NCBI RefSeq assembly: GCF_000143415.4 | Contig: NW_003314282.1 | Span: forward strand, 1,733,767-1,797,766 | DNA from: Selaginella moellendorffii | Lineage: Eukaryota; Streptophyta; Lycopodiopsida; Selaginellales; Selaginellaceae | Direction: 5' to 3' | DNA length: 64,000 nt | In this document: positions 51,920-62,330 of the stretch, piece after piece | Numbering within the stretch: position 1 is the stretch's first letter | Layout of the letters: each line of letters opens with the position of its first letter | The notes under the pieces: model-generated | Told to the model about the DNA's origin: nothing | The model's database searches: none | What the model saw: the letters and a program-made list of their open reading frames with translations, nothing else | Made by a program: the position numbers and the translations under genes

Positions 51920-53224
51920 TCATAGAGGTGTCGACAAAATGTCCGCTGCTGCCTCCTCCGGCGCTGGCTCCGCCGCCGCCGGGAGATCTTCCTCCACTCC
52001 GAGGATATCGGCGCTCAAGCCAAATCTCCCGGCTCCTTGTTGGAACTGCAAGTCCTCGGCCCGAGCAGCAGCCTCGGCCTGCGCGACCCTTTGCCGGAAC
52101 GTCATCGCCATCTCGTCCGCCTTCTCGTACACCAGCGATGGATTCCGCAACATATCTCCAGGGGTCGGCTCCAGCTTCTTGGTGGACAAGCTTATGCGCC
52201 CCCGATCCTTGTCATGGCTCAAAACCATGACTTTGAGCTTGTCACCCGGCGAGAGGACGTTCTCCACGGTGGTGATCCGGTCGTGGCTGATCTGGCTTAC
52301 GTGCAAGAGCCCAGTGAGTCCTCCCAGATCGATGAACGCGCCGTATGGTTTGATCGTCTGGACGGTTCCCACCACCACCGAGCCGATGCCCAGCGTGGCT
52401 TGATTCTCTGCTAGAGCTTTCCTGTGGCTCACCACCAGCCTCTTTTGTTCTTCGTCCACCTCGAGAACTTTCACTGGGAGCTCCCTTCCTGTGAGATTCT
52501 CCTGGTTGAGGCCTCCGGCGAGCTGCGAGAATGGAAGGAATGCCTTGAGGCACTCGATCTGGAGCGAGAGGCCACCGCGGTTGCTGCTCACCACCACGCC
52601 CTTGCAAATCGCGTCCTCGGCCTGGATTTGCTTGAGCCTCTCCCACGAGAGCTTGATGTGCATCTCGCGGAGGCTGACGATGAAGCGGCTGTTCTCCTCG
52701 TCCTCGCGGACCACCTCGAATTGCTCCTGGACGCCGGAGAAGAGACCCATGACACGCAGATCCTTGAGCTTGAACACCGACGCCAAATCCATGGGCAGGA
52801 AGGCCATGGATTTGCCGCCAATGTCCACCAGCGCGCCCAGCTTGTCGGTGACGAACACCGTCCCCTTCACCACATCGCCCACGCTGTGGTCGAATTCGTA
52901 CTTGGACAGCGCCTCCTCGAACTCCTCCACCGTGAACGGCACGCCCTCGAGAGGATTCTCCTGGAGCGCCTCCCACCGCCGCTCAATCTCCTCCTTGATG
53001 TCCAGATTCCGCGAGCGCGGGTCCGCGAAGGCTACCACGCAGTGGACACGCGCCGCATTCTTGCCGCCGCCTGGAAATCCTCCCGCGGCCTTGCGATTGC
53101 TGCCGAGAAACCCTCGCCTGCCCGCGAAGCTGCTGCTGCTGCTAGATCCTACCACTAGCGGCTTCCCGATGCCAATCCCGCCGCCTAGCTGCGTCGTCGT
53201 CGTCGCCACCGCCGCTGCCCCCAT
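51920..53224 (-). CDS. RPS1: Chloroplast 30S ribosomal protein S1
   Basis: Single exon, 434 aa. Residues 1-65 are Ala/Ser/Gly-rich with Arg and few acids, typical of a plastid transit peptide. Three S1 RNA-binding domains follow: about 113-180 (GDVVKGTVFVTDKLGALVDI), 205-270 (CKGVVVSSNRGGLSLQIECL) and 280-350 (GSVVVGTVQTIKPYGAFIDL, LLHVSQISHDR). The C-terminal Ala/Glu tail is variable. Three domains, not six, is the chloroplast form. Role: mRNA binding on the plastid small subunit. Long frames on the other strand and in a shifted frame are GC-rich shadows. Convergent with RRP9 (109 bp). Confidence 0.93.
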   Translation of the reverse strand: MGAAAVATTTTQLGGGIGIGKPLVVGSSSSSSFAGRRGFLGSNRKAAGGFPGGGKNAARVHCVVAFADPRSRNLDIKEEIERRWEALQENPLEGVPFTVEEFEEALSKYEFDHSVGDVVKGTVFVTDKLGALVDIGGKSMAFLPMDLASVFKLKDLRVMGLFSGVQEQFEVVREDEENSRFIVSLREMHIKLSWERLKQIQAEDAICKGVVVSSNRGGLSLQIECLKAFLPFSQLAGGLNQENLTGRELPVKVLEVDEEQKRLVVSHRKALAENQATLGIGSVVVGTVQTIKPYGAFIDLGGLTGLLHVSQISHDRITTVENVLSPGDKLKVMVLSHDKDRGRISLSTKKLEPTPGDMLRNPSLVYEKADEMAMTFRQRVAQAEAAARAEDLQFQQGAGRFGLSADILGVEEDLPAAAEPAPEEAAADILSTPL

Positions 53225-53275
53225 CGATCGATGATTCGATCGCTACCCTAGCTATCCATCCATTTTCTTGGGGTT

Positions 53276-53290
53276 AAACCCTAAACCCCC
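53276..53290 (-). promoter_or_regulatory. Telo-box upstream of RPS1
   Basis: AAACCCTAAACCCCC about 50 bp upstream of the RPS1 ATG, the same class of element as before RRP9. Position suits a translation-machinery gene promoter. Confidence 0.55.
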
Positions 53291-53469
53291 AATCTTCCAA
53301 CTAGAACCACAAGTATATCCACAAAGCCAAATAAATATTTGGAGGGAGATGATGCTATGATCTCGCGATCACAAGACAAAGAAAAATCATAACCCAATCC
53401 GCGATTCCTTAATGGAAAGCAACGCAGTCATTGACTCCGCGATTTGATCTTAAAGTTTTTTAATTGGCC

Positions 53470-53645
53470 AGGCGTGCCGCACGGCTCGAGTGAAGTGACG
53501 CCCGCGGCACGGTGCCGCGCGGCGTGTACGATAGGCTACGGTGCCGCTGGTAATTGTACGGTGGAGGAGATTTGAAAACATTTGTACCGCGCGCTCCTTA
53601 CAGCCCGTGCCGCGCGGTACAAGAAGTGACGCCGGCGGTACGGAG
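53470..53645. repeat. GC-rich block of related inverted and direct words with a 12-bp hairpin
   Basis: TTGTACCGCGCG (53582-53593) and its exact reverse complement CGCGCGGTACAA (53611-53622) form a hairpin with a 17-nt loop. Variants of GGTGCCGCGCGG recur at about 53512, 53540 and 53608, and AAGTGACGCC occurs twice. No coding frame. Could be a regulatory module of the remorin gene or a decayed small repeat. Confidence 0.6.
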
Positions 53646-54335
53646 TTTAATTTGCTCCCTAGAATAATTTTGGAGCCAGCAAGGAGGCTCTGTCCTGAGA
53701 TTTGTTTTGTCTGCCAGAGGAGAGTCAGAGACGAGGCAGTCAGTCGAGGGTCTATGTGTGAGAGTGTGTAATCTTGTGAGAAAGAATTCCACTCCACCAC
53801 TCCATTTCTATCTATCTAAAGAGGTGGGAGGGAGCTCTTCTCTTCCCATCCAAAATCCCATTTTTCTCGCGCAAAATCCCGTTTTTCCGTGCCACTCCTC
53901 TCCCGCGCGATCGATCTCGCCACTGGGCGCTCGCCTCCCAATCGCCCTCTTCCTCCATTTTCCTCTCTCGTTCTTTCTTCTTCCTCTCTTCTTCTCGGTA
54001 GGTTTGTGGGTGTTTCGAGTTCGTTCGCCATCGTTTTCCAGGTGAAGAGCAACAGAGCGTGAGGAGGAAAACTAGCAGCCAGGAGAGAAATCAATGCTGC
54101 TTCCATCTCCATCGCTGGAAAGCTCTTCGTCTTCTTCTTCTTTCTCTCGCTCTTAAGTCTCTCTTCTGCTGGCGCCCGTGACTACGTACTATTCCATTGC
54201 CCAATCGAGGGAATTGGAGACGCGAGCTTGGAATTCGAGCGAGGGGCCAATGTAGGCTCTCTGGGAGCCAAGGTATGGACCGATTCCATTTTCTCTTTCT
54301 CTTACCAGCGATAGATCCGTGTCTAGGAACGAGCA
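53646..54335 (+). other. Remorin promoter and 5' leader
   Basis: Non-coding region upstream of the remorin ATG. It includes pyrimidine-rich stretches (53930-54000) and a GTAGGTTTG donor-like site at about 53998, consistent with a spliced 5' UTR. Confidence 0.4.
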
Positions 54336-56985
54336 ATGTCCGTGGAGGTGATTGATTCCTCCTCGCAGCAGCAGCAATCGTCGAGCAAAATGGTGGAGGG
54401 ATCGACCAAGCAAGTCGCCATGAGTCCCAAGCATCACGCACTACTCCTCGAAGGTGGGAGAAAACGCGAAAGAGAATCCAATGCTCACGTACCTTCGCCC
54501 AAAATCGTGTTTTGGGTGGTGATTGATTGGCAGGAGGAAGAACACGAGAGGAGCTGATTGGAATCCATAGCCGCCACGCATCAGAATCTCTCCTCCTCAA
54601 AGGTATAGAAAACTCTACTCTCTCTCTTTTCTTCTCGATCTACGGGTGTGAGAGATCTTCCAAATTTTTCTCTAGGCACCTCTCCAGTAGCGCTCGAGAG
54701 CAATGGCTATGGATGGTCGACGCCAAAGCCCGACGCAGCTCTGCTCAAGGTGATGAAGCTCCAGGCCAGCGGCGGTGGGGGCAAGAAGAATGGCGGAAGA
54801 ACAGCGGCGCAGCCGGGGTCGCAGGAGAACCGGATCACCACCGACGAGGAATCCGCGGACTACGACAGCAGCCTGGAGAACACATCCAGCGTCTCCAGCT
54901 TTGATTTTAACAGCCGAGGAGATCCACAGCAGCGCTCCGGCGGTGGCGGCGCCACCACTACCGCGCGATCGATGTTGAAGCCAGCTCCCTCGAAGTGGGA
55001 CGACGCCGAGAAGTGGCTCGTCTCGTCAGATGGAGCGGCGATCAAGAGCAGGATGATGGCAGCGCCCAAGATGCAGCAACTGCTGTCCTCGATCCCCAAT
55101 CACGTCATTATCAATGCGAGCAAGAAGGCCGCGCTGCTCGGGCAGCCACCGCGCGGTACCGCCGGTGCCGCCGGCGGTATGATGCCACCGCCGGACGATA
55201 AGAAGATCGATGGCCCCGCGGCGTACAAGTTCTCTTTCATGCCCAGCCCCGGCGGAGGAGGAGGAGGACCTGTGAAGACGCGATCGATGAGCTCGCTCGA
55301 TCGCTACCCGCTGGAGGAGCTCCACGAGCTGGCTTGCGACGATGCCAAGCTCAAGCTGGTGACCAACTTGGCCCAGGACGCGATCGACGACGCCGTGGAC
55401 GATGATCTCTCGAAGCCGGCCCTCCGGACCGAGAAGCCCACCTCGGACTTCTCAGGTAAGATCACTCTCTTCTTTCCTTCGAAACTTTCATAGTTCTCCA
55501 GCTTTCCAACTTAGTTTTCCAGCTCTAGCTCTTTAGAACTCTTCGAGTGCTTCTTTTCCAGCTTAGTTTCTTAGTTTTTCCAGCTCTAGCTCTCCTTTCC
55601 AACTTAGTTTTCTAGTTTTCCAGCTTTGAAAGAACTTAGAACTCTTCGAGCACTTCTTCCTTGGTCCTTTCCAACTTAGTTTCTTAGTTTTCCAGCTCTA
55701 GACTTAGTTTCTTCTTAGTTTTTCCAGCTTTGAACGAACTGAGAACTCCCATCCAGCTTTAGAACTCTTCTTACTTGGCATTTCTAACGTGGAGATCTTT
55801 GAAACTTTAGATCATCCGGGCGCCAAGGGCGAGCACCAGAGCCCCGGGGGTAACGGAGGCGGCGGCGGCGGCGTAGCAAACCCCGCTACGTCGTACGTAG
55901 CGCCGCCGGGGCTGAGGTCGGTGTCGATGCGCGACATGGGGACTGAGATGACGCCCATTGCGAGCCAGGAGCCGTCGAGAACGGGCACCCCGATAAGAGC
56001 CACCACCCCGACCATTCGGAGCCCGGTATCCTCTCGGCCCTCCACGCCCGGGCGGATCACAGCCACCATTGACGACGATGGTGGTGGTGGTGGCGGCGGC
56101 GAAGGTGGCGGTGGAGTAGCGGCGGCGGGGATTAGCAGCGGCAGCCAGACGCCCGGGATGAGCGAGCACCTGGTGCTGTCGGAGAAGCACAAGACGAGGC
56201 AGGAGATTCGAGCGCTGGGAGCGCAGCTGGGCAAGGCAAACATCGCTGCCTGGGCGTCGCGCGAGGAGGAGGAGGAGGATGCTTCCAAGTGCCTCAAGAA
56301 CATCGATCTGGAGGAGGTGAAGAGGAATGTGCTCGAGACGAGGGCGGCGGCGTGGGAGGAAGCGGAGAAGGCCAAGTACGAGGCAAGGTAGACAACCATC
56401 GCTAACTTTGATTTTCATTGTCCGCCACCTTTCTTTGTTTTTGGTTTCTTGCAGGTATAAGAGGGAGGAGTCCAAGATCGTGGCGTGGGAGAACCACGAG
56501 AAGGCCAAAGCCGAGGCCGAGATGCGTCGAATCGAGGTAAGATCTTCTTCCTTCCTCTGAGAAAATGCTTGCTTGTTTCAAGGCGACGAGAGCTACGGTT
56601 TCTTTTCTTTCTTTTTTTTTCTCCTCTTGACTGGTCGTACGTAGCTAGCAAGTGCTCAAGTTTCTAGGAGTTGTTCTTCGTCTCTCTCTTTCATCGTCGA
56701 ATCTTTTCTGCCTGAGTAGCGCAGAGTGGTTTAATTGATCTGATTCTTTCTCTCCAGGTGAAAGTGGAGCGAATGCGATCGCACTCTCACGAGCAGCTCA
56801 TGAACAAGCTGGCGATTGCGCGGCGGAGGGCCGAGGATCTGCGAGCCGCGGCCGAGTCCCGGCGAGTAGAACAGGCCGCCAAGACGGCTCAAAGAGCCGA
56901 CTACATCCGGCAAACCGGGAACATGCCGGAGGCGACTTCTTCGCCTCTCTCGGCGTTTCTTCGCATCGGGCGATGGTGTTGCTGA
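54336..56985 (+). CDS. Remorin family protein with long disordered N-terminus
   Basis: Six exons: 54336..54453, 54534..54602, 54676..55455, 55811..56387, 56455..56536, 56758..56985; 617 aa, phases closing. Residues 1-440 are low-complexity (Gly runs, Ser/Thr/Pro) with short conserved-looking islands such as KWDDAEKWLVSSDG and HELACDDAKLKLV. The C-terminal remorin domain (about 470-610) starts AWASREEEEEDASKCLKNID, then a coiled coil (NVLETRAAAWEEAEKAKYEA, ESKIVAWENHEKAKAEAEMR, EQLMNKLAIARRRAEDLRAA). It ends RIGRWCC, a double Cys suited to lipid anchoring. Role: plasma-membrane nanodomain and plasmodesmal scaffold. Intron 3 (55456-55810) has degenerate CTTAGTTTTCCAGC repeats. Exact N-terminal exons 1-2 are less certain. 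Confidence 0.9.
55495..55760 (+). repeat. Degenerate short tandem words in remorin intron 3
   Basis: TTTTCCAGCTCTAGCTC, CCAACTTAGTTTTC and GAACTCTTCGAG recur several times with small changes across the intron. Confidence 0.75.
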
Positions 56986-56991
56986 TACAAA

Positions 56992-57017
56992 AGAGAGAGA
57001 GAGAGAGAGAGAGAGAG
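56992..57017 (+). repeat. (AG)13 microsatellite
   Basis: Thirteen AG units directly after the remorin stop codon, in the 3' UTR. Confidence 0.97.
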
Positions 57018-57419
57018 TGAGAACCAAATGATCATGAAACAAAGAGGCAAGATCAGTCAATCCATCCAATCGAGACGCGTGAGACTCGAAAGAGAGAGGG
57101 AGGACAAGAAAACAAATTGAAAAGCTCGAGAGTTTAAACCGAGGTGTGATTGATGTAACTGGAGTCAGTCAGCTCTCATCGTATACCTTAATCGCAGCCG
57201 TGTTTCAAGTGAATCTAGCAGGGACAGCACATGGAATTGCGGAGCTGGGCGTTCAAACTCACGAGAAAACTAGTGTTTCCTCCGCTCCCGTGAAAGTTAC
57301 AGCAGCACCGCAGCTGGGTAGTAGTGTTCCTCCACATGACGGTATATGTATTTTAAAGCTGCTGGAGGAGATTAAATAAAAAAACACCACTAGTCAGCTC
57401 CAGATTTTCATTCATGAAC
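57018..57419. other. Remorin 3' flank, no gene seen
   Basis: A 77-codon plus frame at 57146-57379 exists but has no recognisable domain and no support. Confidence 0.45.
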
Positions 57420-58345
57420 TCGCATACCTGGCTCTCCGAGTTATAGCACTTTTGGAGGATTGGAGCTTGGAACTTCACATATTTCAAAGTCTTCTCCTGG
57501 GGACTTGTTCCTCCACAGCGTCAGATCAGAGCCATGGGAAGTAAGGAAGTTATCTTATCTGTGCGGACTGGTCTCCCTGAGTACTAACTTCCAAGTGTGC
57601 TACGTCACAAGGACCAGCTAGCGCTGGGGACTGATTCGTTTTGGTGCTCGAGAGAACAGCAGCAGCAGCGGCAGCAGCGCCACGACAGGGGTCGTCGTCT
57701 CGTCTCTCACAGGCCGATGACGAACGAAGTATAGGGGTGCTCCTTCCGCCAATGGAGTGTAGACCGTACTTTAAAACAACTTCGAAGTCGAGCCCCGGAG
57801 CGAAATTTGCCGCTCTTTTGACCGCGTCTAGAAGCTGTTGTTGTCGTTGTTGAAAGCAAGCTGTAAGAGGGATGTTAAGACGTCGAAAGAAGGAAGGAAA
57901 TGAAATGGACTGGTAGCTACGTTACCGCATAGCATTCAAGCTGGAGTGACCATTCACGTTCAGGATAAGACACCTGAAGAACAAAAGAGACACAGTGGTG
58001 TGTAGCATGAGGAAAGAAGAAGAAAAATCAAGCTCAAGTGTTACCATAAATAAGAGACCACTTTGTTAAGAAAGAATCTGCCAAACTCTCCACTGTTTAA
58101 ACGAACAAGCTTTTACGTTACCTCTGGCAATTGGACCGTCTGCCGGGATATAAACTTTAGAATAATGAAACCTGCTTGCTTGCTGCATGCATGCCAGTAA
58201 CTGAAATCACAGTGATCAGTCCTCACAAACTCTAACAGCCAATCTTTTTCTTTGATAATCCTTGCCAGTTCGAACGAACGAGGACGAAGCTTTACACTGC
58301 ACCCTGTAGTTGAGATATCGGACTTGAATCTAGCAATTGCACGCG
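57420..58345 (-). pseudogene. Degenerate tandem copy of the GC1/SulA 3' end and flank
   Basis: 57420-57735 parallels 58385-58680 (the GC1 3' flank). 57740-57845 parallels its last exon (minus frame with RAANFAPGLDFEVVLKYGLH). 58125-58200 parallels the LFKVFAGG exon with a stop (LFK to LF-stop). 58255-58315 parallels the LRIGIVLD exon (GACGAAGCTTTACACTGCA). Same order and strand as the gene: a decayed tandem duplicate. Confidence 0.75.
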
Positions 58346-58689
58346 AGTCTCTTTTATCAAGAAAAGAAAATTTTCCTTTGCATTCTCATACCTTGCTCGA
58401 GCTCTTATAGAGGGACCTGGAACTACGAAGTTCACATATCTCAAAGCCTGCTGGCTGCAACAGTGTCTTGTCCACCAGCGTTGTCAGGTACATGTCTTTG
58501 GGCAGGGAACTAGCCTTGTGTGGACTGCTCCTTCCTGTCTACTAGCTGCCAAACGTACGTCCACGGGCCAGCTGTGACTGCTTCGTTTGGTGGTGAAAAA
58601 GCTGTGGTGAAAGCAGCAGCGGTAGCAAGCTCCACAGCAGTGACGACGAAGAAAGAACGACGAGGAATAAGAGTCCGTCCTTTGCCTTT

Positions 58690-60380
58690 CTAGGAAGCAA
58701 AGATTGCCTTCAGAGCGTCCCCAATGTAGCGGTACTTAAACTTGAAACCGAGCTCTTGAGCTCTCTTTGGTACCACTCTTTGACCGTCGAGAACCTGTTG
58801 TTGTCATTGAAAAGGTGAATCTTTAGGGAGAGATAGATTCTACTTACCGCACTCGCACCCTCTCCAAGTACTGCTTTGAGAGCAATCTCAGGAACAGGGA
58901 GCCATGACGGACGTCCCAAGACTCTTCCCAGAGTGTCACAAATCTCGGCCATTCGGACTGGATTCGGGGCTGTCCCATTGATTACACCTGACCAAACCAC
59001 ACCAAACGGCGTTACATTCCGCAAGAACTTCCAAGTTACGGCTGTAAGAACTTTGCCGAGCAATCTACTGTACGAAGGTACACCACAAAGCAGCCGAATA
59101 GAAAACGATGAAACTGGTTATTTACCTTTGTAGGTTGGATTCGTTAGCGCTTCAATTATCAGTGACACCAAATCCTCGCGATGCACCCACGAGAACCTGG
59201 CAGCGATTTCTCCACATTTAGAAGAACAAATTCAGGAGAGAAATCTCACCATTGTTTTCCAGAGCCTATAGGACCGCCAGCAAAAACTTTGAATAATGGG
59301 ACCATGCTTGCTGCGTGCCAATAACAGAATCAGGCAACAATAACTAAGGAACAGCCATTTTCAAATATTATACGTGCCTAGAGCGCCACCCTCCTTGTCG
59401 AGTACAATGCCAATGCGAAGGAGGACAAGCTTTACACTGCCATCAACATTGCTTGCGGCAGCTTCCCATTCCCGGCAAACCTGACAAACACACGGCAGCA
59501 GAGAAAATAAGTATGAAACAATGATTAAATTACGTATACGTACTTCGGCGAGATAATCATTTCCCGAAGGACTCGTTTCGTCATACGTAGATGTCTCGCT
59601 TGCTCCGTAGAATCCCACGGCGGAAGCACTCACTAAAACCTTGGGACGTAGTTCTTTTGGAGTAGTGTTGATGGTTTCAACAAGCTGAAAGAAAGCGTGT
59701 CTTGTTTGAAGAAGAAAACGAGGAAGTACCTTTGTGGTGAGACTTATCCTGCTTCGTTTGATCTCGTCTTTCACCTGTAACCTTTTGAGCAAATGTGGAT
59801 ACAGAAAGGCTAGAGAGAAACGAACCTCCGATGTCCAGCGAGTGCTGATAGGTGTCCCAGTAAGATTGACAACTCCAGTCGATCCTGGAATGCATTTCTC
59901 CAGATCACGCTCTAAGGATACCTCAACGGTCGGATAGTCCCTTGCCGGGAAAAGATCAGCTGCCTTCGAAATGGAACGCGTAAGAACTCGGACTTTGTGT
60001 CCATCTGGAAAAACCAAGGAAAACATTATCTTCAAGGACATGTCTTCATAAAATACAACAGACCCGAAGCTAGCCTGTGTACCAATCTTCTTCCAATAAA
60101 TCCCGTGGCACCTGTTATGGAGACAACCATCGTCTAGTATAGACAAACGAAGAAAATGTTTACACGCTTTACGACTAGACAAGTAGAAGTACCTCAGGTG
60201 ACTCTGACCGGCACGAAATGCAGAGCTTAACTCCATGCCTCTGATGAATCGAAAGTTAGAAGCAATGCAGAAAGGATAAAGAGAGTTGCTTACCTTGAGG
60301 ACAATCCCCCGTGGGCTGGGAATTGTCCAGCTCGAGCGAACAAAACTGGAAGGGAAACGAACCAAACTGGCACCCTCCAT
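58690..60380 (-). CDS. GC1: GC1/SulA-type plastid epimerase-family protein
   Basis: Eleven exons: 60380..60294, 60240..60193, 60133..60064, 60004..59826, 59774..59730, 59684..59544, 59480..59378, 59310..59250, 59196..59126, 58987..58848, 58794..58690; 349 aa, phases closing. Residues 1-45 are Ser/Arg-rich ([19 protein letters not shown]), a plastid transit peptide. Rossmann entry [19 protein letters not shown], then [70 protein letters not shown], and the C-terminal DUF1731-like [20 protein letters not shown]. In Arabidopsis the homologue GIANT CHLOROPLAST 1 is needed for normal plastid division; the catalytic activity is not known. Intron 7 appears to use a GC donor (59377). Confidence 0.9.
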
Positions 60381-60486
60381 CGGTTCTCCTCCACTTCCAC
60401 CCACAAAATCTTAGTCCGAGAGCCCTATGGTGGAGATATAGCCAAGTGTGCGTTGACCGTTGGATCAAATCATCTTCCGCGTGAGA
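60381..60486. promoter_or_regulatory. Divergent intergenic region GC1 / small gene
   Basis: 106 bp between ATGs. Nothing recognisable beyond pyrimidine/purine runs. Confidence 0.35.
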
Positions 60487-60898
60487 ATGAGCGAGCAGCA
60501 GCGGCAAGGAATGGCAGCCCTCCGGCGTTCCAACGCCGCTCTCAGGCTGCTCCTGCGCTTGCAATCGGCAGCCCTGCCAGGCATTCTTCTCGACGACCCA
60601 AATCATTCCATCTCTTTCTTGGATCTGATCGATTTTCACGTTGCTTGCAGCGGAGGCGAGCAACCACCATCGTCCGAGGCGAGAGGCACCACCAGCTCGG
60701 GTAGTTTCCAGTTTCTTGCTTCTTCTAGACTAGCTTCGCTTCGCTTGATTCTTGCAGAGCCACGATTCTGCAGCCACTGCTGAGGGGGATCCACGACGAA
60801 CTTTGGTGGCGGATTGCTGCCGCATGCTGCTGTTCCTGGTGACAGTCGCGGCGATCGGCTTCATTCTCCTGAGAACTTCTTCGTGCTATTTGGGATGA
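60487..60898 (+). CDS. Possible small two-exon gene, C-terminus unresolved
   Basis: An ATG at 60487 opens a frame with a helical start (MAALRRSNAALRLLLRLQSA) and LLDDPNHSISFLDLIDFHVA. Around 60690 a GTAG donor and a CTTGCAG acceptor (60757) suggest one intron. After it, three frames are possible. One gives a membrane helix (MLLFLVTVAAIGFILLRT) ending at 60898 but is out of phase; the in-phase options are EPRFCSHC-stop or, using the next AG, ILQPLLRGIHDELWWRIAAA. No family recognised. The longest form would overlap the last codons of the EamA gene on the other strand. Confidence 0.35.
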
Positions 60899-62220
60899 GT
60901 TTTTGTACTCTCCTTCCCAGAAACAAATGCTGCGCTGCATGTAATCAAAACTGCTCCAATTGCACCCTGCAACGATGGTCTCTCTCCAAGGAAAACCACC
61001 CCGAGAACGTAGCTACACACAACCTGCGTGGAATCAGAAAGAATTATACGCAGCTCAGGCTGATTGGATGTTGTGATTTACCTTGACGTATTGCATTGAT
61101 GTTGCTTTGGCTGCTTTCTCTAGCTGCAAGCCTCTGGTTAAGAATATCTGGCAAACCATACTCGTAAGAACGCAAAAATAGAGCAGCGTATCTTACTTGA
61201 GCCGCATAAGCCGAGAGGCCAACCCCACAAAGCTCCAGAGTCTCTATGACGCCGGGAAGTTTCCATCCCTGCACGATTTCGTCAATTGCTTGCTAAAAGT
61301 ATGACATGTTTCTTACCTGGAAGAGCATGGCAAACAAAGCCATTGGAGCTGAAAAGGCAGCAAACGCAAAAACGCAAACACTGCAGCTAAAAGTTTAGCA
61401 CTTGCCTTGCACGGGAAAAACCATCACCTACGCTGGAGGCTCGCCGTGTTTTCCAACCATGCGAATGATAATATATGACAGCGCACCCATCGAGGCTCCA
61501 ACCATTGCCATAGCTACTCCCAAGCATGCATCTGTAAAAACAATTCTGTGACTTCATTAAACATTTCAAGACTCGATTCACCGACCTGTGACGAGATTTT
61601 GTGGCTGTATGACGAGCAGGACACCTAAAAAGCTGAAAAGCGTCCCTGCGTTGCCGGTCAAGTTGAAAGAAAAACAACGAGAGAAAAAGGCGTGCACTTT
61701 AGTACCTGTGATATCGTAGATTCCCCAGCTTTCATGCAGCAAAAATGTTGCTAGAATCGCCGTGAATACAGGCATGGTGAAGTTGAGAATGGTAGCGTCT
61801 CGCAGTGGAAGCACCTGTATGCTTTAGAATTTTTTTCACGCTATTTTTTCTTCCAAAAGGTCTTTCTTACCTGTAGAAATATGTAGAAAGCGCAACAAAG
61901 CCAACGATGGCACGACTGATCACCAGCTGCCTCGCTGCGGCCGATCCCAGCAGCGGATATTTCATGCGGCGGAGCTCCAGACCCGATAGCAGCGCCACGA
62001 TTCCACAGCGAGCGGCCACAATTTGCGAGGATGGGAAGGATTTTACTGCGAAATCTCGAAATATCAGGACGATCATCGATCGCTTCACTCACTCACCGGC
62101 AAGGATCTTGACAAGCAGTCCCATGACGCTGTAGGCGGCCGAAGAAATCATCATCGAGGAGACGCCGGATCGATGGCTCCAGCGTCCGCCTTGCCCCATT
62201 TCGATGTCTTCCTCCTCCAT
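60886..62220 (-). CDS. EamA/DMT-family membrane transporter (SLC35G-like)
   Basis: Nine exons: 62220..62097, 62045..61871, 61821..61706, 61645..61586, 61531..61432, 61380..61317, 61268..61197, 61147..61082, 61023..60886; 304 aa, phases closing. About ten hydrophobic helices in two EamA halves: SSMMISSAAYSVMGLLVKIL, YSIQVLPLRDATILNFTMPV, FSFLGVLLVIQP, ACLGVAMAMVGASMGALSYI, TRGLQLEKAAKATSMQYV, VVCSYVLGVVFLGERPSLQG. Drug/metabolite transporter superfamily; substrate unknown, possibly a nucleoside or organic solute. The third-exon acceptor was chosen as CTAAAG at 61822 because it alone keeps the conserved LPLRDATILNF frame. Divergent from SAC by 110 bp. Confidence 0.87.
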
Positions 62221-62330
62221 AGCTAGCGCTAGGGCTCTAGCGAATATTCTTTTACCGTTTGTAAACAGCTCTAATGATACTTTTTTAAATAGAGAATATT
62301 CTCGTGGTTTAGGGTTAGGGTGAACATTCC
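62221..62330. promoter_or_regulatory. Divergent promoter EamA / SAC
   Basis: 110 bp between ATGs; contains GGTTTAGGGTTAGGG (62306-62320), a telo-box-like word next to the SAC ATG. Confidence 0.5.

Noticed and set aside
51920-53234. Long frames overlapping RPS1 (244-247 codons on the plus strand, 244 codons shifted on the minus strand)
   Set aside because: GC-rich shadow frames; the S1-domain frame explains the sequence and the others show no domain.
56714-56750. tRNA-like string AGTAGCGCAGAGTGGTTTAAT
   Set aside because: Resembles a D-arm box A, but no anticodon or T-arm follows and it lies in a remorin intron before a clear acceptor.
57146-57379. 77-codon plus frame
   Set aside because: No homology signal, no splice partner, lies in 3' flank DNA.
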